A DNA stretch of 64,000 bases. It comes from Arthrobacter sp. Edens01 (GTDB lineage Bacteria; Actinomycetota; Actinomycetes; Actinomycetales; Micrococcaceae). Within the stretch, counting starts at the first letter, position 1. Each line of letters opens with the position of its first letter. A program made the translations under genes and the position numbers. Location of the stretch: positions 790,290 through 854,289 of the forward strand of contig NZ_LKIU01000005.1 in the NCBI RefSeq assembly GCF_001307035.1, in the 5' to 3' direction. Of the stretch, positions 33,446 through 40,878 are shown piece by piece. The notes beneath the pieces are model-generated. The model ran no database searches. It worked only from the letters and a program-made list of their open reading frames with translations, and had not been told where the DNA came from.

Positions 33446-34388
33446 GGGTCCGTCCATTGACGCCCTGAAAGCCAAGGTCCTCGCAGAACACGGACCCCGG
33501 GCGCGGATCATCGGGGCAGAGAAGGTCACCGTCGGAGGTATCGGAGGGTTCCTCGCCCGCCACCACTACGAGGTGACGGTAGAGCTGCCGCCCCGCGGCC
33601 GCCGCGCTGCACCTGTGGAGGCGGACCTGCCCAGCCGGGCCGGCATCGGGGCGCTGCTGGCCAGCGCGGAAGAGGCCGAAAGCAAACTCAGTCCCAGGAC
33701 GCCGCCGTTGCCGGACGTTTCCACCGCCACCAGCGCCTTCGCGGACCTCATCGCCGACCTGTCACAGAACACCGGCGCGCCTGCCCGCGCACCTGAACCT
33801 GCCCGCGCACCTGAACCGGCCCGGATTCTTGAACCGGTGGAGTTCCCGCAAATTTCCTCCCCCGGTCCCGGGGACGCCGTCCAGCGGCAGGAGGTCCCTT
33901 CGCCCCTGGCGGGTGCGGGCGACCTGGTGATCGTAGTAGGGCTGGGGCAGGACCCCATGCTGGTCTGCGAGTCCATGGCCGCGGCTGCCGGATTCAGTGC
34001 CCAGGCGCTTCGCGCGGCCGGTGCAGTGGACGGCGGCGGTGTGGGGCGGGCCGGTGACCGCCGCTCCGTGGCCACTGCCCGCGCGGCCGGGGTGCTGGCC
34101 GGCCACCCCATTTTCCTTGCTTACGGCATCGGCCGCGGCGTCAGCGAAATCGCACGCCACACCACCCTGATCTCGGCGTTGTCTCCAGACCAGCTGTGGG
34201 TCGCAGTTGACGCCGGGCGCAAGACTGAGGACACCGCGGCCTGGGTAGGTGCGGTCCGGGCGGCGGCTCTCGTCCACGCAGTCGCTGTCGAAGGGCTGGA
34301 AGGTACTTCGACGCCGCAGACGGTAAATACGCTGGGCCTGCCTGTTGGCTGGCTCGACGGCGCCGCTGCGCCCGCGCCAATCCTGTGA
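33420..34388 (+). CDS. FlhF-like protein without a GTPase P-loop
   Basis: 322 residues. The first ~57 (RRFQLEGPSIDALKAKVLAE, HGPRARIIGAEKVTVGGIGG, FLARHHYEVTVEL) match the N-terminal B domain of FlhF, and the gene follows flhA exactly where flhF normally lies. After a Pro/Ala/Glu-rich linker with two APEPAR repeats (~121-136), the second half starts LVIVVGLGQDPMLVCESMAA (~169), where FlhF and other SRP GTPases have a GxxGxGKTT P-loop. The Gly-Lys-Thr core is gone, so nucleotide hydrolysis is unlikely. A later DQLWVAVDAGRKTEDTAAWV recalls the FlhF G-domain layout. Probably a degenerate FlhF with a structural or placement role. Confidence 0.75.
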   Translation: MEPRRFQLEGPSIDALKAKVLAEHGPRARIIGAEKVTVGGIGGFLARHHYEVTVELPPRGRRAAPVEADLPSRAGIGALLASAEEAESKLSPRTPPLPDVSTATSAFADLIADLSQNTGAPARAPEPARAPEPARILEPVEFPQISSPGPGDAVQRQEVPSPLAGAGDLVIVVGLGQDPMLVCESMAAAAGFSAQALRAAGAVDGGGVGRAGDRRSVATARAAGVLAGHPIFLAYGIGRGVSEIARHTTLISALSPDQLWVAVDAGRKTEDTAAWVGAVRAAALVHAVAVEGLEGTSTPQTVNTLGLPVGWLDGAAAPAPIL

Positions 34389-34440
34389 CATCCCGGGTGC
34401 AGTATCTGTGCCGCATCGATAATGCCGTGCATGCTTGCGA

Positions 34441-34446
34441 TAGAGT
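34441..34446 (+). promoter_or_regulatory. -10 box of csrA, leaderless arrangement
   Basis: TAGAGT, 6 nt before the csrA ATG, with no Shine-Dalgarno. It differs from the sigma-28 boxes, suggesting housekeeping control of csrA apart from the flagellar regulon. Confidence 0.55.
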
Positions 34447-34452
34447 GACTAA

Positions 34453-34698
34453 ATGCTCGTGCTAACGCGGAAATCAGGAGAGCAGATCCTGATCGGTGAT
34501 GACATTGTCATTACCGTGCTCGATTCGCGGGGCGACGGTGTCCGAATTGGCATTGATGCACCCCGCGGAATGAAAATCCAGCGCAATGAAGTTGTCCGCG
34601 CTGTCGAAGAAGCCAACGTTGCGGCAGCCACGCCTTCCCCCGACGGCGAAGAGCGAATCAAAGCGCTCCTGGAACTGCGCCGGCCGCAGGCCGACTAG
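34453..34698 (+). CDS. csrA: Translational regulator CsrA
   Basis: 81 residues. MLVLTRKSGEQILIGDDIVI and GVRIGIDAPRGMKIQRNEVV give the five-strand CsrA dimer, with RNA-contacting Arg6 and Arg44 retained. Asn55 is conserved; in Bacillus subtilis this residue is needed for FliW binding. The C-terminal extension beyond residue 60 (SPDGEERIKALLELRRPQAD) resembles the Bacillus extension used by FliW. The likely target is the fliC leader (8150-8196). It is separated from the FlhF-like gene by 64 bases and has its own TAGAGT -10 box. Confidence 0.95.
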   Translation: MLVLTRKSGEQILIGDDIVITVLDSRGDGVRIGIDAPRGMKIQRNEVVRAVEEANVAAATPSPDGEERIKALLELRRPQAD

Positions 34699-34713
34699 CA
34701 AGCCTTCTTCCTC

Positions 34714-34807
34714 CGGGACAACGTGTCCCGCCCATCCGTAACTCCAGCCGGTGGCTGCCGTCCGTTAAAAGCCGAGCCCCGGCAACCATTGGGGTGGCAG
34801 CCGGGGC
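34714..34807 (+). terminator. Two hairpins after csrA
   Basis: A 7-bp hairpin CGGGACA/TGTCCCG with a 3-nt loop (34714-34730), then an 8-bp stem GCCCCGGC/GCCGGGGC (34776-34783 with 34800-34807). Neither is followed by a T tract. They probably mark the end of the flagellar locus transcript. Nothing else was recognised in the 218-base gap up to 34916. Confidence 0.5.
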
Positions 34808-34916
34808 GGCGAGCCAGGCTCTTTCCGCGGACGGGCGGTCAGAGCGGACACATGCAACTGTGCGGCTCGATTGGGTGCAGTAATTACTTGGGGATACTGC
34901 GGTTTTGGGGAAAGTT

Positions 34917-35264
34917 CTAGCTTCCGGACCGTACCTTGGTGCCGAAGAGACGAATGGTGCGGCGGGCGGGTGCGGACATCCGCGTGCGGGAGCCGGCGAC
35001 CTGGCGGACGACCTGGCCTTTGTCGGAGCGGGTGCCGTAGTAGTCCTGAAGGACCCGGCGCTCGTGAGTGGAGCAGCGCACTCCGGGGTAGCGGTAGCCG
35101 CGGATTACCCAGTAACCGGTCTTGTCCGAGGGACGCTTGTCATCGGCCCAGTCCGGAACCAGACGGCGGCCGCATTCAGCGCAGAGGGCTGCAACGTGGC
35201 TGTCCCGCTGGGCATCCGTGTAGCGCTTGACCAACACATCGGTACCGGCGTTCCATGCGTTCAC
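34917..35264 (-). CDS. Hypothetical basic protein with a CxxC...CxxH putative zinc site
   Basis: 115 residues, positively charged, no signal peptide. Cys28, Cys31, Cys64 and His67 (CAEC...CSTH) could bind zinc. The tail is Arg-rich (SRTRMSAPARRTIRLFGTKV). GTG 35264 has a GGGGGT Shine-Dalgarno-like stretch about 7 nt upstream. It follows the flagellar locus on the opposite strand. No named family recognised; a nucleic-acid-binding role is only a guess from charge and the Cys/His pattern. Confidence 0.65.
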   Translation of the reverse strand: MNAWNAGTDVLVKRYTDAQRDSHVAALCAECGRRLVPDWADDKRPSDKTGYWVIRGYRYPGVRCSTHERRVLQDYYGTRSDKGQVVRQVAGSRTRMSAPARRTIRLFGTKVRSGS

Positions 35265-35444
35265 GTTCTACCCCCAAAAGTTTGCGGTCCTGATGTCCCG
35301 CGTGGCTTGCTGTTTTGCTGATGGGTATGACGATATAGCTGCTCTCCAAAACAAACGCTCAAGTTCGGCCCGCATGACGCGCAATGTTTCCTGAAGAATT
35401 AGTTGAGCCAATCTTGAGCTTCGCGGGCCTGTCTTTGGTAATGG

Positions 35445-35483
35445 AAAAAGCGGCAGCTGCCCTCGGGCAACTGCCGCTTTTTT
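35445..35483. terminator. Rho-independent terminator
   Basis: Stem AAAAAGCGGCAG-C-TGCC with a small CTCG loop and a matching arm ending in TTTTTT (one C/A mismatch). It can stop the leftward transcript of the short membrane protein, and also works rightward. The surrounding gap 35265-35534 otherwise holds only the upstream region of the minus-strand gene at 34917. Confidence 0.85.
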
Positions 35484-35534
35484 CGTCTTTTATGCCGTTC
35501 CCGGAAGGGGCAGGACCCAATTCCCGAGGAACAT

Positions 35535-35699
35535 TCAGCGGGGGCGACGCCGCAGCAGGAACCGGCGCAGTGCACGAATGAGTCCCATCAGCCCGAAGAC
35601 GACGGGCATGATGGCAATGATGCGTGCCACGGGATCGTCAACGAAGGCGAAGATGCAGACGCCGAAGAATACGTGGAGGGCGTAGCCGGCCGTCTGCAT
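35535..35699 (-). CDS. Small hydrophobic membrane protein, hypothetical
   Basis: 54 residues: MQTAGYALHVFFGVCIFAFV, a short charged turn DDPVAR, then IIAIMPVVFGLMGLIRALRR and a basic end FLLRRRPR. Two hydrophobic segments with a positively charged C-terminus suggest a two-helix inner-membrane protein. ATG 35699 is the best start; the same frame runs upstream into tRNA-Thr and must not be used. No clear ribosome site is visible, so the start could lie a few codons further upstream. Function unknown. Confidence 0.5.
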   Translation of the reverse strand: MQTAGYALHVFFGVCIFAFVDDPVARIIAIMPVVFGLMGLIRALRRFLLRRRPR

Positions 35700-35773
35700 G
35701 GCGGGGGAGTGCTTCCGGAGCGCTTTGCGAAAGGTAGTGATTTTGGCTCCCGGAAGTTCTTGGTTCTGCTGCA

Positions 35774-35813
35774 GCAAAGCCCCCGGGACCAGTGGTGGTG
35801 CCGGGGGCTTTGC
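35774..35813 (-). terminator. Terminator hairpin after tRNA-Thr
   Basis: Perfect 13-bp stem (35774-35786 with 35801-35813) around a 14-nt loop, immediately 3' of the tRNA on the minus strand. Confidence 0.8.
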
Positions 35814-35818
35814 GGTGG

Positions 35819-35891
35819 AGCCTCCTGCCAGAATCGAACTGGCGACCTTCTCATTACGAGTGAGACGCTCTACCAACTGAGCTAAGGAGGC
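35819..35891 (-). tRNA. tRNA-Thr(CGT)
   Basis: 73-nt cloverleaf on the minus strand. Acceptor GCCTCCT/AGGAGGC with discriminator T, D arm GCTC...GAGC, anticodon stem TCTCA/TGAGA with loop CTCGTAA (anticodon CGT, reads ACG), T arm GCCAG/CTGGC with loop TTCGATT. The 3' CCA is encoded (35816-35818). The upstream minus-strand sequence has TTGTGG-N18-TAGAGG as a possible promoter. No integrated element or duplicated attachment sequence was seen beside it. Confidence 0.97.
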
Positions 35892-35974
35892 GGGCTTCCT
35901 CTAACCGGTAACGGCCAGAATCCACAAGGAATAACTTTATACGGCGCAGGCAGCCGGGTCAAAAGCGAGGCAAA

Positions 35975-36009
35975 GCTGCGGCACCCGTGCATGCACCGGG
36001 TGCCGCAGC
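35975..36009 (-). terminator. Terminator of the peptidase gene
   Basis: Perfect 13-bp stem (35975-35987 with 35997-36009) and 9-nt loop, just downstream of the minus-strand peptidase stop. Confidence 0.8.
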
Positions 36010-36022
36010 GCGGCTGTACTTC

Positions 36023-37594
36023 CTAGGAACAAACCAGCCCGTCCTCGGGGACGGTGCCGTCTATGAAGTAGTCCTCGACGGCGTCGGCAATGCACTGGTT
36101 GCCGCGGCCGTAGGCGGTGTGCCCCTCGGCTTCCCAGGTGACCAGGACAGCGGAGTCCAGCTGGCCGGCCAGCGCCTGCGACCATTCGTACGGTGTGGCG
36201 GGGTCTCCGGTGGTGCCGATCACGAGGATCGGCGCCGCGCCCTCAGCTGTCAGCGGGCGGGGCTCATTCACCGGCTCGTAGGCCCACGCTTCGCAGGTCA
36301 GCCCGCCGTAGGCGAGGAACCGTCCCAGGGTGGGGGAAGCGGCCTCGAGTTCGGCGGCGTCAGCAGCCATCTGCTCCGGGTCGCTTTCCATCGGGTAATC
36401 CAGGCAGTTCACTGCGCTGAAAACCTCATAGGAGTTGGACTCGTAGGTGCCGTCGGGGTTCCGTTCGGCGCCCAGATCCGCCAGCATCAGCATGGTAGTC
36501 GGGTCCCCGCGCAGAGCGGATCCGAGCGCCTGCGTCAGGGCGGGCCAGTTGGCATCGTTATACAGCGGCAGGATGAATCCGCTGACGAAGGTGGCAGCGG
36601 TGACCAGGCGGCCGTCGGCAGCACTGAGGGGGCTGGCCTCCACTGAGGCGATGAGGTCACGGATGGTTTGCACGCCGTCGTCCACGGTGCCGTCCAGCGG
36701 GCAGTTGGAGGAAGTCTGGCAGTCTTCCACGTAGGCCCGGATTGCCTGTTCAAACGCACGCGCCTGTCCAAGGGTGATCTCTTCGTTGCTCGCAGCGGGG
36801 TCAATGGCGCCGTCGAGCACCAGCCGCCCCACCTTCTCCGGGAACAGCTCAGCGTAGGTGGCTCCGAGGTACGTGCCGTAGGAGAAACCGAGGTAGTTCA
36901 GCTTGGGGTCCCCGGCCACGGCGCGCAGGATATCCATGTCCCTGGCAGCACTCTCGGTGTCCACGAAGCCGAGGAGTTCCCCGGACGTTTCGGCGCAGGC
37001 AGCGGCGTATTCAGCGGCGCTGGCCCGGGCTTCTTCAAGTCCGGCGGGAGTGGACGGGTCTGTCATTTCGGCGCGTGCCTCGTCCACCTCCTTGTCGCTG
37101 AGGCAGTCCACGGGAGTGGACCTGCCGACTCCGCGGGGATCGAAGCCCATGATGTTGAACTCGCCGCGCAGCCGGGCGGTGGTGATTCCTTCCAGCGAAT
37201 CGCGGACCGTGGCGTAGCCGGATCCGCCGGGGCCGCCCGGGTTTACCAGTACTGTTCCCTCGGGGGTGCCCCCGGCTTCGGCCAGAATCACGCTGAGTTC
37301 AATGCTTTGCCTGCCGGGATCTTCGTAATCAAGCGGTACTTCCACCGTGGCGCACAGGAATGAATCGTCCTCGCAGGACTCCCACACCACTTTCTGGGAG
37401 TAAAAGTCCTGGAGGTCTTCGGGCACCTCACCGACTACTTCGGGGGCAGCGGACTGTGTTCCCTCCCGGGGTGCCTCCGAATCGCCGGGGGTGCAGGCCA
37501 CCAGGCCAGCCAGTACGACGGCGGCTGTGCCGGCCGCCGCTGCACGGCGCAGCGTGCGGGACAGGCCCCGGGGAGGGCGTCGTTCATGGGTCAT
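36023..37594 (-). CDS. Secreted alpha/beta-hydrolase lipoprotein (S33 tripeptidyl aminopeptidase type)
   Basis: 523 residues. N-terminal basic region, hydrophobic helix and lipobox LVAC (Cys34) predict a membrane-anchored lipoprotein. The fold motifs of TAP/SlpD-SlpE-like peptidases follow: oxyanion NPGGPGGSG (~118-126), MGFDPRGVGRS, nucleophile Ser238 in LGFSYGTYLG, acid in GTTGDPATPYEWS and base in AEGHTAYGRGNQCI. It probably trims N-terminal peptides outside the cell. ATG 37594 has AGGAG 8 nt upstream; GTG 37645 overlaps the holB stop but lacks a ribosome site. The gene follows holB on the same strand and may be read with it. Confidence 0.9.
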   Translation of the reverse strand: MTHERRPPRGLSRTLRRAAAAGTAAVVLAGLVACTPGDSEAPREGTQSAAPEVVGEVPEDLQDFYSQKVVWESCEDDSFLCATVEVPLDYEDPGRQSIELSVILAEAGGTPEGTVLVNPGGPGGSGYATVRDSLEGITTARLRGEFNIMGFDPRGVGRSTPVDCLSDKEVDEARAEMTDPSTPAGLEEARASAAEYAAACAETSGELLGFVDTESAARDMDILRAVAGDPKLNYLGFSYGTYLGATYAELFPEKVGRLVLDGAIDPAASNEEITLGQARAFEQAIRAYVEDCQTSSNCPLDGTVDDGVQTIRDLIASVEASPLSAADGRLVTAATFVSGFILPLYNDANWPALTQALGSALRGDPTTMLMLADLGAERNPDGTYESNSYEVFSAVNCLDYPMESDPEQMAADAAELEAASPTLGRFLAYGGLTCEAWAYEPVNEPRPLTAEGAAPILVIGTTGDPATPYEWSQALAGQLDSAVLVTWEAEGHTAYGRGNQCIADAVEDYFIDGTVPEDGLVCS

Positions 37595-37641
37595 TGCGGC
37601 GGCTCCTGGATCCGGGGTGGTGGTCTTGGTGGTGCGGTGCT

Positions 37642-38784
37642 TCACAAAAGGCTGACGGCCATGGCCTCGATGGCCAGCAGCGGGGCGACGTTGGTGGTGA
37701 CCAGCCGGCGCCGCACCGCGTTGATCTCTTCCATCCGGCCCAGGATCGCTTCGGGAGTGGTCTGCCCGGCGAAGGCTTCGAGCTCCGGCCGAAGGGATTC
37801 ATTGACCAGGTCGGTGCCGGAGTCCATCGCGAGCACCAGGGCGTCGCGGTAGAAGGAGAGAAGGTCAGTGAGGGCGCGGTCGAAGTAGTCATTCTTGGAC
37901 CGCTTGGCCCGCCGCACCTGGTCCTCTTCCAGGCGTTTGACCTGGCTGCGCATGGAGGGAGGCAGCGTTCCTGATTCAGGGGCGCCCAGGGAAGCCAGCA
38001 GCGCGGCCTTCTCCTCGGCGTCGCGCGCTTCGAAGGAGCTGGCGGCTTCCGCCTCGGCCAGCGCCACCAAATCCGCCGCGGCCTTCATGGCGCCGGAAAC
38101 ACTGCGCAGGGAAAGCGGGAGCCGGACGATCTTCTCCCGGCGCTGCCGTGCCCCTTCGTCGGTGGCGAGGCGTTTGGCAACTCCTACATGGCTCTGCGCC
38201 GAACGGGCAGCGTCCTGCGCCACCTGGGGATCAATCCCGTCCCGGCGCACCAGGAGCTCGGCGACGTCGGCAACCGGCGGAAGGCGCAGCCCCACCGGGC
38301 GGCAGCGGGACCGGATAGTGACCAGCACATCCCCGGGGCTGGGGGCACACAGCAGCCAGATGGTGCGCGGCGGCGGTTCTTCGATGGCCTTGAGCAATAC
38401 GTTTGTGCTGCGTTCCTGCATACGGTCGGCGTCTTCGACAATCAGCACACGCCAGCGTCCGGTGGAAGGCTTGTCCTGGGCCTTCTTCACCAGTTCCCGG
38501 GCCTCTTCGATGCTGATGGTGACCTTTTCCGTGGTCACGGATGAAACGTCCGCGTGGGAACCGGCCATCGCTGTCCGGCAGGAGTGGCACGTCCCGCACC
38601 CGCGGAGGGCAGGGTCAGGCTCCTCGCACAACAGGGCAGCGGCGAAGGCACGGGCAGCGTTGGAACGGCCGGAACCGGGCGGACCGGTGAACAGCCAGGC
38701 GTGGGTCGGGCGTTCTTCGGCAGCCGCGCGGCGCAGCTGCTCCACTACCGGTGCCTGGCCCTGCAGGTCATCCCAGACGCTCAC
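37642..38784 (-). CDS. holB: DNA polymerase III subunit delta'
   Basis: 380 residues. AAA+ clamp-loader subunit with WLFTGPPGSGRSNAARAFAA (P-loop form), zinc ribbon CGTCHSC, Walker B-type IVEDADRMQERSTNVLLKAI, and the sensor region IRSRCRPVGLRLPP. Domain III at the C-terminus contacts the clamp-loader ring. It loads the sliding clamp at replication forks. Start overlaps the tmk stop (ATGA/GTGA type), the common tmk-holB pair. Confidence 0.93.
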   Translation of the reverse strand: MSVWDDLQGQAPVVEQLRRAAAEERPTHAWLFTGPPGSGRSNAARAFAAALLCEEPDPALRGCGTCHSCRTAMAGSHADVSSVTTEKVTISIEEARELVKKAQDKPSTGRWRVLIVEDADRMQERSTNVLLKAIEEPPPRTIWLLCAPSPGDVLVTIRSRCRPVGLRLPPVADVAELLVRRDGIDPQVAQDAARSAQSHVGVAKRLATDEGARQRREKIVRLPLSLRSVSGAMKAAADLVALAEAEAASSFEARDAEEKAALLASLGAPESGTLPPSMRSQVKRLEEDQVRRAKRSKNDYFDRALTDLLSFYRDALVLAMDSGTDLVNESLRPELEAFAGQTTPEAILGRMEEINAVRRRLVTTNVAPLLAIEAMAVSLL

Positions 38785-39422
38785 GGCAGCAGGCCTCCGA
38801 TCCGCGCCAGGATTTTCTGTGCCAGATCCGCCACGGGTGCCGATGCATCCAGGACCAGGTACCTGCCGGGGGATGCTTCAGCCAGGGCAAGGAACGCCTG
38901 GCGGATACTGCCGTGGAAACTGTCTGGTTCCGATTCCAGCCGGTCTTCGGCTGCATCGGAGGCCGTGCGGCGGCTGCGGCCGGATTCGGGATCCACGTCA
39001 AGCAGGACAGTGAGGTCCGGAACCAGGCCTTCGGTGGCCCATTCGTTGATGGAGCGGACGGCGTCCGTACCCAGATTCCGCCCGGCGCCCTGGTAGGCCA
39101 CGGAGGAATCGATGTAGCGGTCACAGACTACGACGTCGCCGCGGTCCAGGGCGGGCCGGATCACCTGGTCCACATGGGCAGCGCGCGAGGCGGCGAAAAT
39201 GAGGGCTTCGGTGCGGGCATCGATCTGGCCGTGGCCGTGTTCCAGGACCAGCGAGCGCAGTTTCTCGCCCACCGGCGTGCCCCCGGGTTCGCGGGTGCGG
39301 ACCACGCTCCGTCCGGCGTCCTGCAGTGCCTGGGTGAGCAGCGACGCCTGTGTCGACTTGCCCGCGCCGTCCCCGCCTTCGAAGGCGATGAAAAGACCGG
39401 CACGGGATTCAGAAATACTCAC
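38781..39422 (-). CDS. tmk: Thymidylate kinase
   Basis: 213 residues. P-loop IAFEGGDGAGKSTQASLL, the DRY-type motif VVCDRYIDSSVAYQGAGRN and a lid region with SGRSRRTASDAAEDRLESE. It phosphorylates dTMP to dTDP in the cytosol. GTG 39422 lies 6 nt after a TAGGCT -10 box on the minus strand and has no Shine-Dalgarno, so a leaderless mRNA is likely. It is the first gene of tmk-holB. Confidence 0.95.
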   Translation of the reverse strand: MSISESRAGLFIAFEGGDGAGKSTQASLLTQALQDAGRSVVRTREPGGTPVGEKLRSLVLEHGHGQIDARTEALIFAASRAAHVDQVIRPALDRGDVVVCDRYIDSSVAYQGAGRNLGTDAVRSINEWATEGLVPDLTVLLDVDPESGRSRRTASDAAEDRLESEPDSFHGSIRQAFLALAEASPGRYLVLDASAPVADLAQKILARIGGLLP

Positions 39423-39428
39423 CCGCCT

Positions 39429-39434
39429 AGCCTA
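39429..39434 (-). promoter_or_regulatory. -10 box of tmk, leaderless arrangement
   Basis: Minus-strand TAGGCT separated by AGGCGG (6 nt) from the GTG start. Confidence 0.65.
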
Positions 39435-39466
39435 CCCAGTCAGGCTGGGAATGAGCTGTCGGCGGC

Positions 39467-39631
39467 GTGCCCCCGCTGCCCGGCGAGCAGCCGCAGGATC
39501 TCGTCGAGCTGTGCCGTGTGGTTCAACAGGCGTCGAGAGCTGATGCGGCCGTCCTCAGCCTGGCGCTGGCCATCACCGCACTGCGGCAGCCGTCAGATCC
39601 GGATCCCACTCCCGGAGGACAGTTCGTCTAG
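39467..39631 (+). CDS. Possible small protein, 54 residues
   Basis: A short frame between tmk and the PLP-lyase gene: GTG 39467 to TAG 39629-39631, beginning MPPLPGEQPQDLVELCRVVQ and continuing with an amphipathic, Ala/Leu-rich helix and a Pro/Gly-rich end PSDPDPTPGGQFV. The composition looks coding (high G/C third positions, helix-like periodicity), and a helix-forming cytosolic peptide is plausible. There is no Shine-Dalgarno and an in-frame stop just upstream, so it is a candidate only. Confidence 0.3.
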   Translation: MPPLPGEQPQDLVELCRVVQQASRADAAVLSLALAITALRQPSDPDPTPGGQFV

Positions 39632-39660
39632 CCGCGTAGCCGCGTGTCGGAACATGACGC

Positions 39661-39691
39661 CTGCGCCGGTGCCCTTGAAGCACCGGCGCAG
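39661..39691. terminator. Hairpin terminator upstream of the PLP-lyase gene
   Basis: Perfect 12-bp stem (39661-39672 with 39680-39691) and 7-nt loop, no T tract. It ends 23 bases before the next ATG, so it isolates that gene from upstream transcription. Confidence 0.75.
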
Positions 39692-39701
39692 ACGTGCGGT
39701 C

Positions 39702-39707
39702 TACGCT
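39702..39707 (+). promoter_or_regulatory. -10 box of the PLP-lyase gene, leaderless arrangement
   Basis: TACGCT, 7 nt before ATG 39715, directly after the hairpin at 39661-39691. Confidence 0.5.
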
Positions 39708-39714
39708 AAATCCC

Positions 39715-40869
39715 ATGAGCACAGCAACCGGGCACGGGCACACCGCCGCACAGTTTTCACCGGAAACCACAGTCGTCGCAGCCGGCCGTCCGGAGCGGAC
39801 CGCGGATTCCGCCGTGAACCCTCCGATCGTCCTCAGCTCCACGTTCCACGGCACACGGGCCACCCGGGAGGGGGACCGGATTTACGGCCGGTATTCAAAC
39901 CCCACGTGGGACCCGTTTGAAGAAGCCCTCGGAACCCTTGAAAACGCCGAACTTCCCGCCCTGGTCTACTCTTCCGGGCTCGCTGCAGTCATTGCGGCAA
40001 TGTCCCTGATCCCTGCGGGCGGCACGCTGGTGATGCCCCGCCACAGTTACCAGGGGTCATTGCTGCTGGCCGCGGGGGACGCCCGCGACGGCCGTATCAC
40101 CGTGCGTACCGTGGACATTGCGAACACGGACGAAGTCATCGCCGCCCTCGACGGCGCGGCCATGCTTTGGCTTGAGAGCCCCACTAACCCGATGCTTGAG
40201 GTCGCCGAGCTGGCTGTGCTGGCCGATGCGGCCCACGCCGCCGGTGCCCTGGTGGTTGTGGACAACACGTTCTCCACGCCCCTGGTGACCAGGCCGCTGG
40301 ACCTGGGGGCCGACGTCGTTGTGCACTCGGTGACGAAGTACCTATCCGGGCATTCCGACGTCGTGCTGGGCGCCACCGTAACCTCCGATCCCGAGCTGCG
40401 CTCGCGGCTGCTCACCTACCGGTCGCTGCACGGAGCCGTGGGCGGCCCGTTCGAGGTGTGGCTGGCGCTGCGGGGCCTGCGTACCCTCGCCCTTCGGGTG
40501 CAGCGCTCGATGGAAACGGCCATGGAACTGGCCGGGAGGCTGGCAACCCATCCCGGTGTGGAAGCCGTGCGCTATCCCGGGCTGCCCCAGGACCCCGGCC
40601 ATAGCCGGGCAGCCGCCCAGATGGACGGATTCGGCTCGATTCTCTGCATCGAGGTTGCCGGCGGTGCCGAAGCCGCTGACGCCGTAACGGAGAAGGTGGA
40701 ACTCTGGCTTCCGGCCACGTCGCTCGGAGGCGTCGAGTCGCTGATTGAACGCCGCCGCCGGCAACCCGAGGAACCCGTCTCCGTTCCGGAGAACCTGCTC
40801 AGGCTGTCCGTAGGAATCGAAAACGTTGAGGACCTCTGGAACGACCTCGATCAGGCTCTTCCACGGTAG
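39715..40869 (+). CDS. PLP-dependent trans-sulfuration enzyme (cystathionine gamma-lyase/synthase family)
   Basis: 384 residues, normal length. PLP lysine Lys208 in VVHSVTKYLSGHSD, Asp183 in VVVDNTFSTPL, the ESPTNPM loop (154-160), and the cofactor phosphate site YSSGLAAVIAA are all present. This Cys/Met-metabolism family includes cystathionine gamma-lyase, beta-lyase, gamma-synthase and O-acetylhomoserine sulfhydrylase; sequence alone does not separate them with certainty. ATG 39715 is 7 nt after TACGCT and has no ribosome site. The stop TAG is part of the next gene's -10 box. Confidence 0.9.
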   Translation: MSTATGHGHTAAQFSPETTVVAAGRPERTADSAVNPPIVLSSTFHGTRATREGDRIYGRYSNPTWDPFEEALGTLENAELPALVYSSGLAAVIAAMSLIPAGGTLVMPRHSYQGSLLLAAGDARDGRITVRTVDIANTDEVIAALDGAAMLWLESPTNPMLEVAELAVLADAAHAAGALVVVDNTFSTPLVTRPLDLGADVVVHSVTKYLSGHSDVVLGATVTSDPELRSRLLTYRSLHGAVGGPFEVWLALRGLRTLALRVQRSMETAMELAGRLATHPGVEAVRYPGLPQDPGHSRAAAQMDGFGSILCIEVAGGAEAADAVTEKVELWLPATSLGGVESLIERRRRQPEEPVSVPENLLRLSVGIENVEDLWNDLDQALPR

Positions 40870-40872
40870 GGT
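40867..40872 (+). promoter_or_regulatory. -10 box of the DUF2516 gene, leaderless arrangement
   Basis: TAGGGT, formed partly by the TAG stop of the upstream gene; 6 nt (GGACCC) before GTG 40879. Confidence 0.6.
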
Positions 40873-40878
40873 GGACCC

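Noticed and set aside
34415..34443. Sigma-28 promoter before csrA
   Set aside because: CGATAA and CGATAG occur, but no CTWAC box lies 14 nt upstream of either; the TAGAGT leaderless box fits better.
35700..35876. N-terminal extension of the small membrane protein into tRNA-Thr
   Set aside because: The region encodes the tRNA and its terminator; ATG 35699 is a sufficient start.
35774..35900. Integration site of a mobile element at tRNA-Thr
   Set aside because: No integrase, no duplicated 3' tRNA end and no transposase in the vicinity.
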